DNA of 64,000 nucleotides, from positions 558,001 to 622,000 of the forward strand of contig NZ_CP024870.1 in the NCBI RefSeq assembly GCF_002795265.1, read 5' to 3'. The stretch comes from Spiroplasma clarkii. Lineage in GTDB: Bacteria > Bacillota_I > Bacilli_A > Mycoplasmatales > Mycoplasmataceae. Under the pieces are notes generated by a model that saw only the letters and a program-made list of their open reading frames with translations, had not been told where the DNA came from and ran no database searches. This document shows positions 24,226 through 34,323 of the stretch, one piece after another; the stretch's first letter is position 1; the number at the start of each line of letters is the position of its first letter. A program made the translations under genes and the position numbers.

Positions 24226-26379
24226 ATGTCAACACAAGAACAACAATTCTTAAATATTCGTGATCTAGTAATAGAATTCAGGAATAAAGGAAGAAAATTT
24301 CAAGCTGTTAAAGGTATTAACTTTGATATTAATAAAGGAGAAATCTTTGGTTTAGTTGGTGAATCAGGAAGTGGTAAAACCACAATTGGTCGTGCCATTG
24401 TCGGAGTTCAACCTGTAAAAGATGGAACCATCTATTTAGAGGGTCAAGCAATTTCAGGAAGACCAACTAATTTATATGCTTTAAATAAAGAAATTTACAA
24501 GCGTCTAAAAAACATTGAGTTAAAAACTGTAATTTCTACAACTTACATTAATAATTTCTTAAATAGTTTAAAAAGATCATATGAGAATTTTCGCCAAGAA
24601 AATGCTCAATACACATCAGAAGGAATTGCTAAAGTTTTAAAAAAATCAAATATTAATTTTATTGATAGTGTAATTCTTGGAAACTTAAAATATGTGAACA
24701 GAATTATTCGTTATTTTGATCGCATTAACCAATTTGTTAAAAATATTCATGAGTATATTCCAAGTATCTCAGTGGAGCTTGAAAAAGCCATTTTAACCAA
24801 AAACACTTCAACAAAATTAGAGTTTTTAAAAGCTAAAGATATTTTAGATGATATGTATAAAGCAATTCTTCAAATTAAGGCAACAATTAAAAACTTTAAA
24901 ATGAATGAATCAATTAAGTTTGAAAAACTAATTGTAGCAATTTTTGAAGAATTAAAAATTGTAACTGAAGGACAAAAAGAATTATTAAAAATCATTCCGA
25001 TTATTAATAACTATGAATTTCAAAACTTAGTGCTATCTGCACCATTAGCAAAGCGTGATAATTATAAAAAAGGTTATTACAAAATGGTTTATGTATTTAG
25101 AAATGAATTCTTTGATGAGTGTCAAAAACAATTACAAACTCTCTTAGAAGTAGATCCACAAAATGCTAATGTTCAAAAATACCAAGAGTATTTAAAAGAT
25201 TTTTGGTCAAAAGACAATATGAATATCAAGGCTTGTGAAAAAATTATTAAGAACCTCATGGGTTCAACTGTAAATGCTGTTTCAGAAGCATTGTTAAGTA
25301 GTTTAAAAGCTACCAATTTTGAACAAAAATTAAAATCTCTTGTAGCTGGAGCTCAACGAATTAGTCCAGCCGCTGTTGTGGCCCTTGAAAAAGAGTTTCA
25401 ACAAATCAAAAAGGTCGTCGAGGCCAATATTATTAAAGATGATGAATTGATATTTGAATTCTATAAATGAAAAGATGTTCAAAAGGATTACGGTTTAGAA
25501 TCTAGAGAATCAATTATTGAGCTAATTGAATTCTTAGAATTGCCTTCAATTGATGAGCTAGTTAAAGATTCATATCTTTACAAAAAACTTAGAAGAGATG
25601 AGCGTCGCACAAACCGTAAAAATGTCCAAATGATTTTTCAAGATCCAGGGTCTTCATTAAATGACCGGATGGCAATTGAAGAAATTATTGCAGAAGGATT
25701 AGAAAACTTCACTGAGTTGTATAAAGCAGATGAAGCAAAACTAGATTATGTTAACCATCACAATGCTTTACACCCTGAAGACAAAATTAGACTTGAAGAT
25801 GTAAAACCCGTTGATGTTAGAAAACACATTATTTTAAAACTAATTACTTCTGTGGGATTACTACCTGAACACCTTTCAAGGTATCCCCATGAATTTAGTG
25901 GGGGACAACGTCAAAGGGTAGGGATTGCTCGAAGTTTAGCAATGCAACCCAAAATTATTGTGGCTGATGAGCCAATCTCAGCACTTGATGTATCTATTAG
26001 AGCTCAAGTGTTAAACTTATTTAAAAAATTCAAAGAAGAGTATGACTTAACTTATTTGTTCATTACTCATGATCTTTCTGTTGTTAGATTTATTGCAGAC
26101 AGAATTGCAGTTATTTATCATGGTCAAATTGTGGAATTGGCAAGTGCAGAGGAATTGTTTACCAATCCTTTACACCCCTACACAAAGTCATTGTTAAGTG
26201 CAGTTCCAGTGCCTGAACCATCTTTAGCAAAAGCCAAAGATCTTGAGATTTATGAACCAGAAAAAGAACATGCAGACTATATCTTTGATATCCCAGCGTT
26301 TATTGAAATAAAAAAAGGACACTTTATTTATGCCAATAGACGTGAATTAAAACAAATTAAAAATAGTTTTAAAAAGTAA
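24226..26379 (+). CDS. oppF: Oligopeptide ABC transporter ATPase OppF with ~370-aa insertion
   Basis: 717 residues, about twice normal OppF. Walker [10 protein letters not shown] is near residue 45; the Q-loop [14 protein letters not shown] is near 470. Between them lies a helix-rich, Lys/Glu/Asn-rich insertion (~95-460). The rest is canonical: [20 protein letters not shown] near 553, Walker [13 protein letters not shown], switch ITHDLSVV, and [19 protein letters not shown] 24226 is chosen; another ATG at 24221 is out of frame. SD AAGGAG overlaps the oppD stop. Second nucleotide-binding subunit of the peptide importer. Confidence 0.93.
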
Positions 26380-26407
26380 AAAATAAAAATAAATGATATT
26401 TTAAAAA

Positions 26408-26432
26408 AGCAATATTGTAAAATAATATTGTC
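26408..26432 (+). promoter_or_regulatory. Stem-loop between oppF and oppA
   Basis: CAATATT (26410) pairs with AATATTG (26424) across a 7-nt loop. There is no T-run, so it is not a typical terminator. It sits 20 bp before the oppA SD and may be a processing or stability element that sets oppA level against the rest of the operon. Inference only. Confidence 0.4.
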
Positions 26433-26452
26433 ATGAAAAGGAGAATAAAAAA

Positions 26453-28636
26453 ATGCCAATAACAAGTAAAAAATTATTGAGTACCCTGGCTGCATTAAGC
26501 TCGGTCGCATTAACAGCTTCAAGCGTTGTTTCGTGTGGTTTTAGTTTAGATAAAATCAGAAACAGAGTTTTTGACTCGAAAGTGTTTAACACAACTTTTA
26601 GTTATGCTGTTACAAACTGAAACACTGCTTATACAATGCAGTCTGAAGATCAACTTATTTTAGCAAATACAAATGCAACATTGTTAGCAATTGATCAATA
26701 TGGAAGAATTTATGGAGATATTTTTAAATCAAACACAGATCTTGCAAGTCCAACTGTTGCCACAGTTGGTGATAATGGTCTAAGCTATTCATATACAATT
26801 AGGGATGATGCAAAATGATGAAATAAAAAAGGTGATGAACTAGGTGCTATTACAGCAGATCATATGTGAAACACTGCATACTATACACTTTACACATCTA
26901 AAACTGCTTCATCAGTTGGAGGTTTGTGAATAAACTTTATTAAAGGTGCTGGAGATATGAGCAGATGGTTAAATGAGACTGCAGATAACCCAACTCTTGA
27001 ACAATTCAAAAATTACGCAAAAGCAAATGGATTTGGACTAGAAGCTGAGGGAAAAAATGTTAAATTCACTTTAACAAAAGAGGCTCCATTCTTTGAATCA
27101 CTATTGTGTTACTCAGCTTTCTCACCAATAAGAACAACAAATGATGTTCCAAGGTTTGATAGTCCTGAGGCCTCTTATTCTGGAGCATTTTTACCAAAAG
27201 AAGTTACTGGAACAAGAATGATCCTAGAAAAAAATGAAAATTACCACTTTAGTGATTTAGTGACAATTGAAAAAATCAACTACTTAGCTCTTGGAAAAGG
27301 TGATGTGCAACAAACAAGAACCTTATTTGAAGCTGGTAACACTTCTGGATTTGTAGTTGCTTCAACAGACTCAACAGGATGAAACCGTTATATTGGTGAC
27401 GATGCTTTAAACCCATTATTTAACCAAGCTTATAATGTTCCATCAGCAAGACAAACTTCAACTTTTGTTTACTTCTTTAATACATACAATGGTAAATTAG
27501 ACACTGGTGATCAGACTGCAAAAAAACACTATGCAGAAGTAAGTAAATTATTACAAAATGATCAAGTGAGATCTTTTATCTCAACAAACTTAGATAGAAG
27601 TGAATTTGTAAGATACTATTCAGGTAAATTTGATGGTACTGATTCAACTTCATCAATGTTAAGAAACGTATATACTTCACCAACAGTAGGAATTGTTAAT
27701 GGAAAAGATTATACAGATTTCTTACAAGAAAAAGCAACATCTAAAATATCAACTGCAGATTTAAAAGATGGAACAGATTTTTTAAAAACTAATGCTGATG
27801 CACTAAATGATGGCAAATCACAAGCTGAGTTAATTACTGATATTAAAGCATATATGGATGCTGAAGATATTCCAGAAGGGATCACTTTAGATTTCCTAGT
27901 AAATGGAGATTTTGCAAGTACATCGAACCCATTTATAAACCAAATGTTGGCAAAATTTAATGCAATTCCAAATAACCCAATCAAAATCCAAAGCGATGTA
28001 GCTCCAGGTGGTACTGAATATAGTGCAAGAGCCCAAAATGGACAATTTGACTTATATAGTGGTGGATGAGGACCAGACTTTGCTGACCCATCAACATTCC
28101 TAGCAACTCTAGCACTTGGAGGAGATATGGCAAACTATACTGGGACAAAAAGATTTGTTGAAAAAGTTGGAGATGATTATAAATTATCACCCAATGCTAC
28201 TGCATTAGGTTTAGGAACAAAATCAGGAGAAACTAGTGAGTATATTAAAAGATTAGAAGACTACACAAAAACATTTAATGAAATTGATACAACAGAAACT
28301 AGTGATATAACTAAAAGATTTACAGATTTTGCAGATTTAGAATACAAAATGTTATATGATGATTTCTTAATTATGCCAATGTATACAGCTGCAACTCCAA
28401 AAAACTGAACTGTTTCACATATGGAACCTTACTCATCAGTTTACATTACAACTTATGGTGTAAGTAACTACAAACTATTTACAGCAAAAATCAATGAAAA
28501 ATTATTGACAAAAGAGCAGTTAGATGAACTTTATGATAAATATGATAAAAATTTAATTGCAATTCAAGCAGATAAAACAGGGGCATTGAAAGATCCAGAA
28601 AACAAAGATGCAATTAACCCAAGATTCTGAAAATAA
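26453..28636 (+). CDS. oppA: Oligopeptide-binding lipoprotein OppA
   Basis: 727 residues. Signal peptide MPITSKKLLSTLAALSSVAL with lipobox VVSC near residue 29 makes it a membrane-anchored substrate-binding protein. The sequence fits the SBP family 5 fold: a typical DDAKWWNKKGDELGAITADH segment near 118 (compare RDDAKWSDGTPVTA in other OppA), KNVKFTLTKEAPFF near 200 and GTRMILEKNENYH near 255. The C-terminal NPIKIQSDVAPGGTEYSAR and YSGGWGPDFADPSTFL block near 530 is also family-like. It delivers peptides to OppBC. SD AAAAGGAGAA; last in the operon, with its own terminator. Confidence 0.92.
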
Positions 28637-28653
28637 TTTTAAACAAAACAATT

Positions 28654-28688
28654 TTAAAAATACAAAACTAAGTTTTGTATTTTTTTTA
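28654..28688 (+). terminator. Terminator after oppA
   Basis: Stem AAAATACAAAACT/AGTTTTGTATTTT followed by a long T-run, 20 bp after the oppA stop. Confidence 0.9.
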
Positions 28689-28756
28689 CCTGAAAGTTAT
28701 CAACAATGAGATTTAAATTAGTTTATAATAATTAAAGTTAACAATTGGGGGTAGTT

Positions 28757-29683
28757 ATGAATCAATTTATTTTAGAGAAGTTAGTTTCTGGTTTAAACAA
28801 AACCAATCTTCATAAAGATATTTATCAAACTATTGGTTGAGAACAACTTTTGAATCTTTACAAAGAATCATTAACAGCAACATATTTAGATAACAATTAT
28901 GAATTTGAAGAATTTAATGGTTGAGAAAAAGTTGTGGTTGATAATAAACTCCATGCAATTGTGCACTTAAATAAAAAACCAAGTAGAAAGTGAATCATTG
29001 CTTGTCATGGTTACACTTCATCAAAAGAATCTGCAGCACTGGGGGCTTGATGTTTTAATAAACTTGGTTATAATATCTTAGCCTTTGATTTTTTAAATCA
29101 TGGAGAATCTGCAGCTGGACTAGTTACATTTGGTATTAATGAAGTTCAATCATTAGAACAAGTAATAAGTTGAGTTAATCAAACTTATAAAGTTAATCAA
29201 ATTGGTTTGATTGGTTTTTCAATGGGTGCCCATACAGTCAATATTTATGCTTTAAAACCTGGAGTAAAACATAAAAAAAATAAAGTAAAATTTATAGTTA
29301 GTGATTCAACATATTATTCAATTAAAGATGTTCTAGTAATCTTGGGAAAAATTAAGTTCCAGTTGATTGAAAGCATGTTTAATTCAATTAAACAAAGTTT
29401 AATTGAATACTATTTGTCAGAATATAATATAGATTTATTAGAATATGATTTGAATACACTCAAAAATAACACAAAAAATACAGTTCCAGCATTATTTTTT
29501 CATACCAAAGCAGATAATATCACAGATTATCGTGATTCAGAAAGGATTTTTGTTTTGCGTAATTCACTAACAAAACAAGATCAAATTAAAATTTTTAATA
29601 AAGGTGAACATTTACAAGCTCAAAATGAGTATTTTAGTGAGTACAATAAAATTTTACAAGAATTTTTAAGTCAGATTAAGTAA
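28757..29683 (+). CDS. Alpha/beta hydrolase
   Basis: 308 residues with TGA=Trp. An oxyanion motif HGYTSS lies near residue 85, a DFLNHGES strand/turn near 112, and the nucleophile elbow GFSMGA with Ser155 near 153. The acid is probably Asp in HTKADNITDY near 256, and the base His is in NKGEHLQAQ near 290. This is the full triad of the alpha/beta hydrolase fold; the layout resembles YqkD-like esterases or lipases. Substrate unknown; a role with membrane lipids or host esters is only a guess. SD TTGGGGGTAG; 12 bp before the next ATPase gene. Confidence 0.85.
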
Positions 29684-29695
29684 GGGGGTTAAACA

Positions 29696-30976
29696 ATGGA
29701 AAGCACAAAACCAATAGTAGTATTGGAAAATGTCACAAAAATTTTTAATAAAAAAAATTGAGCTATCAAAAAAATTAATTTAAAGATCACCAAAGGTGAG
29801 GCAGTAGCTATTATTGGACCCAACAGTTCAGGGAAAACAGTTTTGGGAAGGTTAATTGCAAGTTTAATCAAACCAACAAGTGGAATTGTTGAATACAATT
29901 TCACCAAAGGTGACGCTTACACTTCAATTGGTTTTCAATTTGAGCATACCAATTGACCAGAAGGTTTTAAAGTAAGGGAAATAGTTAATTTATATGTAAA
30001 AATCTTTGCCATTCATGATGAGGCCTGACTTGAAAAACTTTCAAATTTATTTGACATTAACTCTCGTTTTGATCGAACTTTAAATTCTTGTGGTAGTTCA
30101 TGACTTAAATTATTTTCCTTATATTTAGCTCTGGTTCACAAACCTGAATTGGTAATTTTAGATGAAGTTTCTAACTCGATTGGTTTAGATATGAAACAAA
30201 AAGTGGTTGAATTTTTAAAATGATATAAAAAAGAATACAAAGCTACTTTTATTATCATCTCTCCAGATGAAATGTTATTTGAAATTTGTGATCAAGTCAT
30301 AGTTTTACAAAATGGCTTAATAGCTTCTGAAGATGAAATAAGCAAATTACCCCAACCAGTTTCTTATAAAGCTTATATTACTGAAATTATGAGAGCACTT
30401 GAAACTGAAACAGTTACTTTAAAACCTGATCCAATTTTTCAACCTATCTTAAAAAATTACTTAGTAGCTTTTGAAAGTTTTAATGAGGAATACCAAAAAT
30501 TTATGGCTATCAAAAATTTACAAACTGCAGTTGAAACCAGCAACTCATTAACTATGCTAAAAAACTATTGGTTTCACACTGAAATTTTACATCAAGCATT
30601 ATTGAAAGTAGCTTCCACTGCTTTGGATAAAAAAAATATTGATGAAGTTAGATATGAAATAAAAGCCTTATTAAAAACTTTGAATAAGGCTACAAAACTC
30701 GTCAAAAAAGAACCAACAGACTTTAAATACCGCAAGGCAGAATTAAAGTTTATTGACAAAATTATCACTTTTAATAAGTATATTAAAGCTGATCTTTATC
30801 CAATCTTTAAATCAAGTAAATTGTTAATTGATGGGAATGAAGTTACTGCTGAACTTTCCAACAAAGAACAAGCAAAACTAAAAACTATGAAAAAGAAATA
30901 TATTCAAGAAGAAATAAAATTAATGAAATTAGAAGAAAGACATTTAAAAAAACAAGCTCGTCACAACCAAAGTTAG
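29696..30976 (+). CDS. ABC transporter ATP-binding protein, degenerate signature, long C-terminal extension
   Basis: 426 residues. The first ~235 form an ABC ATPase: Walker A GPNSSGKTV near 40, a Q-loop-like FQFEHTNWPEGF near 82, Walker B LVILDEVSNSIGLD near 156. The usual LSGGQ is replaced by SCGSSW (near 137), and the switch His position reads ISPDEM (Pro instead of His). Residues ~240-426 form an unusual helical, charged tail (for example KTMKKKYIQEEIKLMKLEER) with no domain I recognise. Walker A/B are intact, so ATP binding is likely while hydrolysis may be altered. Followed by two ABC-2 permeases in the same unit. Confidence 0.85.
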
Positions 30977-30987
30977 GAGGAAAAAAT

Positions 30988-31959
30988 ATGAAGCACCACT
31001 GAAAGATTTTCAAAGAAATTTGATTATTGCAATGAGAAAATTACAAAAAAGATATTTTTAATTTATTTTCAGGTTGAGTAATTACTTTAGTTATTTTATT
31101 AGTTTGATTAACTTTCAGAGATACAAACATTAAATCTGATCCCTTTGTGCTGGCATCTGCTATTGGAGTGGTGGGAATTCGAAATTGTTCTTTCAACTTT
31201 ATTCGCACCCTTCATAATTTTAAAGAAACCAATTTCTTTGCAAGGTTATTTAATACTAAAATTTCAAAAACTTTTGTTTTTTTTAGTATCTTTTTATTCA
31301 ATCAAATAGCTAACTTTGTAACTTCTGCAATCTTTTTTGGGATTGGTATGCTCTATCAAGACCAAAGAGAAAAAGTTGCAGATGTTAACTGGGTTTTATT
31401 CTTAATTGGTTACTTAGCGTTGGCTTTGATGTCTAATTTTATTGGTTTTATTATTGGTTTTACTATTAAAAGTTTAGACATTACCATTGCAATTGCCAAC
31501 TTTTATTACTTTGGTTCAATTTATTTTTTAGGATTAGGATTTCCTTGAACAACAGTAGCACATTATCCAGGACTTGTCATTGCTTCATACTTTTTCCCAC
31601 AAAGGTATGCTTTAAATATTATGGCTGCAGGTTGAATTAATCGACCTGACATGACAGTGGATAGCGAAGTTACTTTTGGGTTTGGAACTCATGTGTGAAT
31701 CCCATATCTTGTTTGTGCAGTTATTATAGTCTTGGGAGCAATCTTAATGGGTTGATTATTAATGCGAGAATTTGAGTTTGGTAATAAAAAATACAAAAAA
31801 TATCATAATGTTCAAAAACATTTAATTATCATTAGACAAATTAAGCAAGCCAATAGTTTAGAAGAATTGCACCAAGTTATTGCCACTCATGATGCACTTC
31901 AAACTAAGTTAAAAAAAGCACCAAAAGTCAAAAACACACACAAAATTAAGGAGGAATAA
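30988..31959 (+). CDS. ABC-2 type permease, first of pair
   Basis: 323 residues with about six TM segments, starting near residue 27 (GWVITLVILLVWLTF). Other TMs lie at ~90-115 (TFVFFSIFLFNQIANFVTS), ~130-160, ~165-190 and ~235-260. The cytoplasmic C-terminal tail (~60 residues) is basic and helical. The pattern PLxx...YFFPQRYALNIM near 208 is shared with the next gene (LFPPRYMLNAM), which shows the two permeases are paralogues. SD TTAGGAGG. Probably heterodimerises with its neighbour and works with the preceding ATPase. Confidence 0.8.
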
Positions 31960-31964
31960 CAATT

Positions 31965-33029
31965 ATGCACCAAATTATTCAACAAACTGCTAAAAATAAC
32001 TTTGCTATTTTTATTCGTTTATATTTGTTGGCATTAAAATCGTTTTTTCGTTCAGTCATTAACATTTTTTTAGGAATTGTTTTGATAACATTTGTTATTT
32101 TTGTTTGACTTTTATTCCACAATGATGAACCATTTTTACTGGCTTCGGCAGTAGGAGCAATTATTGTGCGTAATGGTATTCACTTGTTTTATCGAACATT
32201 AGACATGCATAAAAATGGGGGTTTAAAAATGCGTTTAGCGTATACCCCTTTAAGTCCTTGAATTTTACCAGTGGCTCACATAGTTGCTAATTTCACTATT
32301 AATTTATTATTAAGTTGTTTTTTGGTGGGAGCAACTTTACTGTTCTATCCATCTCAAAGAACAGTAGCTGCCAATGTTGATTGATTATTTTTTGTTTTAG
32401 CTGCAGTTTCTCTTTGGATTTTAGGGGTTTGTATGACTTTTTGTGTAGCAGTCTTTGTTCCAAGTTCAGTTTGAGGTTTAATTATTTCAATCATCTTTTT
32501 TATAGTTTCTTGAAACTTTTTGGGAATTACTTTTCCTTATCATATTATTGCAACTTATGCAGGTTTAAATATTGCATTGTACTTATTTCCACCAAGATAT
32601 ATGTTAAATGCCATGCAAGCTGCTTGGGTTGGTCAAAGAAATTTAGTTTTTGAAGACCAAAACTTTTTAACAGGGCAAAGTAATATTGATTATAGTGTAA
32701 ATTTTAAACTTGGTGGTACAATGTTTGTCCCTTTTGGTGTAACTTATGGCATAATAATATTGTTAACCATAGTATTAATTACCCGTTCAATTAAAATTAG
32801 AAATCAAAGTAAAAAGGATGGTTTTGGATCAAGTTTGATCCAAAAGTTATCAAATCAATACATTAGGGATATCAAAAGATGCACTAGTTTTGAAAAACTA
32901 AATAGTTTAAGAACTGGGCATTTAGCAGAAAGAGGAATTAACTTAAAAAAAGAAATAATTTTTAAACCAGATTTAAAGGTTAAACAACCTAGAACTATCA
33001 AGAAGGGAAAACACAATGAAGATAATTAA
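31965..33029 (+). CDS. ABC-2 type permease, second of pair
   Basis: 354 residues, paralogous to the preceding permease (shared N-terminal FFRSVINIFLGIVLITFVIF, FxLASAVGAIIVRNG and LFPPRYMLNAM blocks). About six TM segments, then a basic cytoplasmic tail of ~75 residues rich in Lys/Arg. It starts 5 bp after its partner and overlaps the next gene (rpiR-type regulator) by 14 bp. Completes an ATPase-permease-permease exporter-like unit of unknown substrate. Confidence 0.8.
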
Positions 33030-33873
33030 TTTAGAAAACCTAAAAACTAATGCCACTGAGTATATTGTGGCTGACTTAATCAATAAGAGTCCTGATTTTT
33101 TTACAAGTCACTCAATCCAAGAAGTTTCAAAAGAGTTTAATGTTAGTCCAAGTACCATGACTCGTGTTTGTCAAAAATTAGGCTTTAAATCATTTAAAGC
33201 AACCCAAATGTTTGTTTATGAAAAATCAAGAATGCAAATGGATTATTATAAAATTGTTGATTCAAATGGGGTCAACCAAATTATGCACAACGTCCGAGGT
33301 AGTGCTTTATTTACTATTAATGAAACCTTAAATGATTTAGATCCCAAGTTAATAGAAACAATTGCTGCAAAAATTTATAAAGCAAAACGTGTGGTAGTAT
33401 TTGGTTTAGAACAACAAACTACAAGTGCTAATGCCTTTGTTATGAACTTATTGCGAATTGACATTGATGCCACTCGAGTTGGTAGCATCCACACCTTTGG
33501 TCAAAGAGCAGTTTTCTTTGATAAAAATGACTTTTGTGTTTTTATCACTCGTACTGGGTGAACCAAAGAGGTCATTGAATCAATTAAATGAGCCCGTAAT
33601 AAAGGAATTCCACTATTAATTTTAACTGCTGATGAAGAAACTACTCGAAAACTAATTGGTGGTGAATATGATTGAACTGACATGTATTTAATTGAAACTC
33701 AAACTATGCGTAATGAAAAATTAGAATACCCAATCATTTCCTCATTACCAGGTGAAATGATAATTTTTGATGTGATTTTTAATACAATTATTAGTTTAAA
33801 CACTGAATTTATTGAAAAAATTAAAAAATCAAGTGCTATTTCACTTAACTGAAACTTTGAGGGTCACTTGTAA
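33016..33873 (+). CDS. RpiR/MurR family transcriptional regulator
   Basis: 285 residues. The N-terminal HTH_6 domain (~1-77) contains HSIQEVSKEFNVSPSTMTRV with CQKLGFKSFKATQM, which is typical of RpiR. The C-terminal SIS sugar-phosphate-binding domain (~105-250) has AKRVVVFGLEQQTTSANAF and CVFITRTGWTKEVIESIKWA, where the family has (S/T)-xSG(x)T. Such regulators normally sense phosphosugars. It overlaps the upstream permease gene by 14 bp, so it may control the transporter or nearby sugar functions. Stop overlaps the next ATG (TAATG). Confidence 0.88.
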
Positions 33874-34205
33874 TGGAAGAAAAAGATTTGCTTAAAAAAA
33901 TTCACAACTTAGAAAGTCAGCTGCAAGCTTATCAAAACAAAGAACAATATATTAATGATGGGGTTGTTAAAACTAAAGAGGTTTATGATGTGGCACGTCA
34001 TAATGCTGAAAAAATCATTGCTCGAGCTGTTATGATTGCTCATGATTTAAAAGCAGATTTAAATAACCTCATTGATGCTTTAGAAGCTGATCAAAGTGTG
34101 GCAAATTTAAGAAGGTTAATTCAAAAATACCAGAAAATCTTTGCAATTAATAAAGAAGAAGTTAAACTTTTATCTGAAAAACTAGTGAATAAAGTTAAAA
34201 AATAG
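33873..34205 (+). CDS. DivIVA-like coiled-coil protein, 110 aa
   Basis: 110 residues, almost all helical and highly charged. A coiled coil at ~1-25 (EEKDLLKKIHNLESQLQAYQ) is followed by DVARHNAEKIIARAVMIAHD, which resembles the DivIVA second coiled coil (A-x2-E-A-x3-I). It lies directly before ileS and lspA, the position divIVA holds in Bacillus relatives. The N-terminal membrane-binding part of DivIVA is not clear. I infer a reduced DivIVA/GpsB-like protein, but the resemblance is weak. It overlaps the preceding regulator by 1 bp. Confidence 0.5.
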   Translation: MEEKDLLKKIHNLESQLQAYQNKEQYINDGVVKTKEVYDVARHNAEKIIARAVMIAHDLKADLNNLIDALEADQSVANLRRLIQKYQKIFAINKEEVKLLSEKLVNKVKK

Positions 34206-34217
34206 TTAATTTTTTAT

Positions 34218-34312
34218 TATAATAGTTATTGAGAGAGTAAGACAAATTGTTGAGTAATTTCAACAAACTACTGTTAAAAACAAACACTCACTACAACTAG
34301 GGGTGTTTTTTA
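34218..34312 (+). promoter_or_regulatory. ileS promoter and leader with terminator-like hairpin
   Basis: A TATAAT (34218) is followed by a ~95-nt leader. Hairpin 1: TTGTTGA (34247) with TCAACAA (34260), loop GTAATT. Hairpin 2: AACACTC (34283) with GGGTGTT (34301), followed by a T-run and then the ileS SD. Hairpin 2 looks like an intrinsic terminator located after the promoter and before the gene, i.e. an attenuator layout. I do not see the T-box core (TGGNACCGCG), so a T-box is not supported. Confidence 0.5.
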
Positions 34313-34323
34313 TTGGAGGAAAT

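Noticed and set aside
34218-34312. T-box riboswitch for ileS
   Set aside because: The leader has a terminator-like hairpin but no T-box core sequence or antiterminator alternative I can see.
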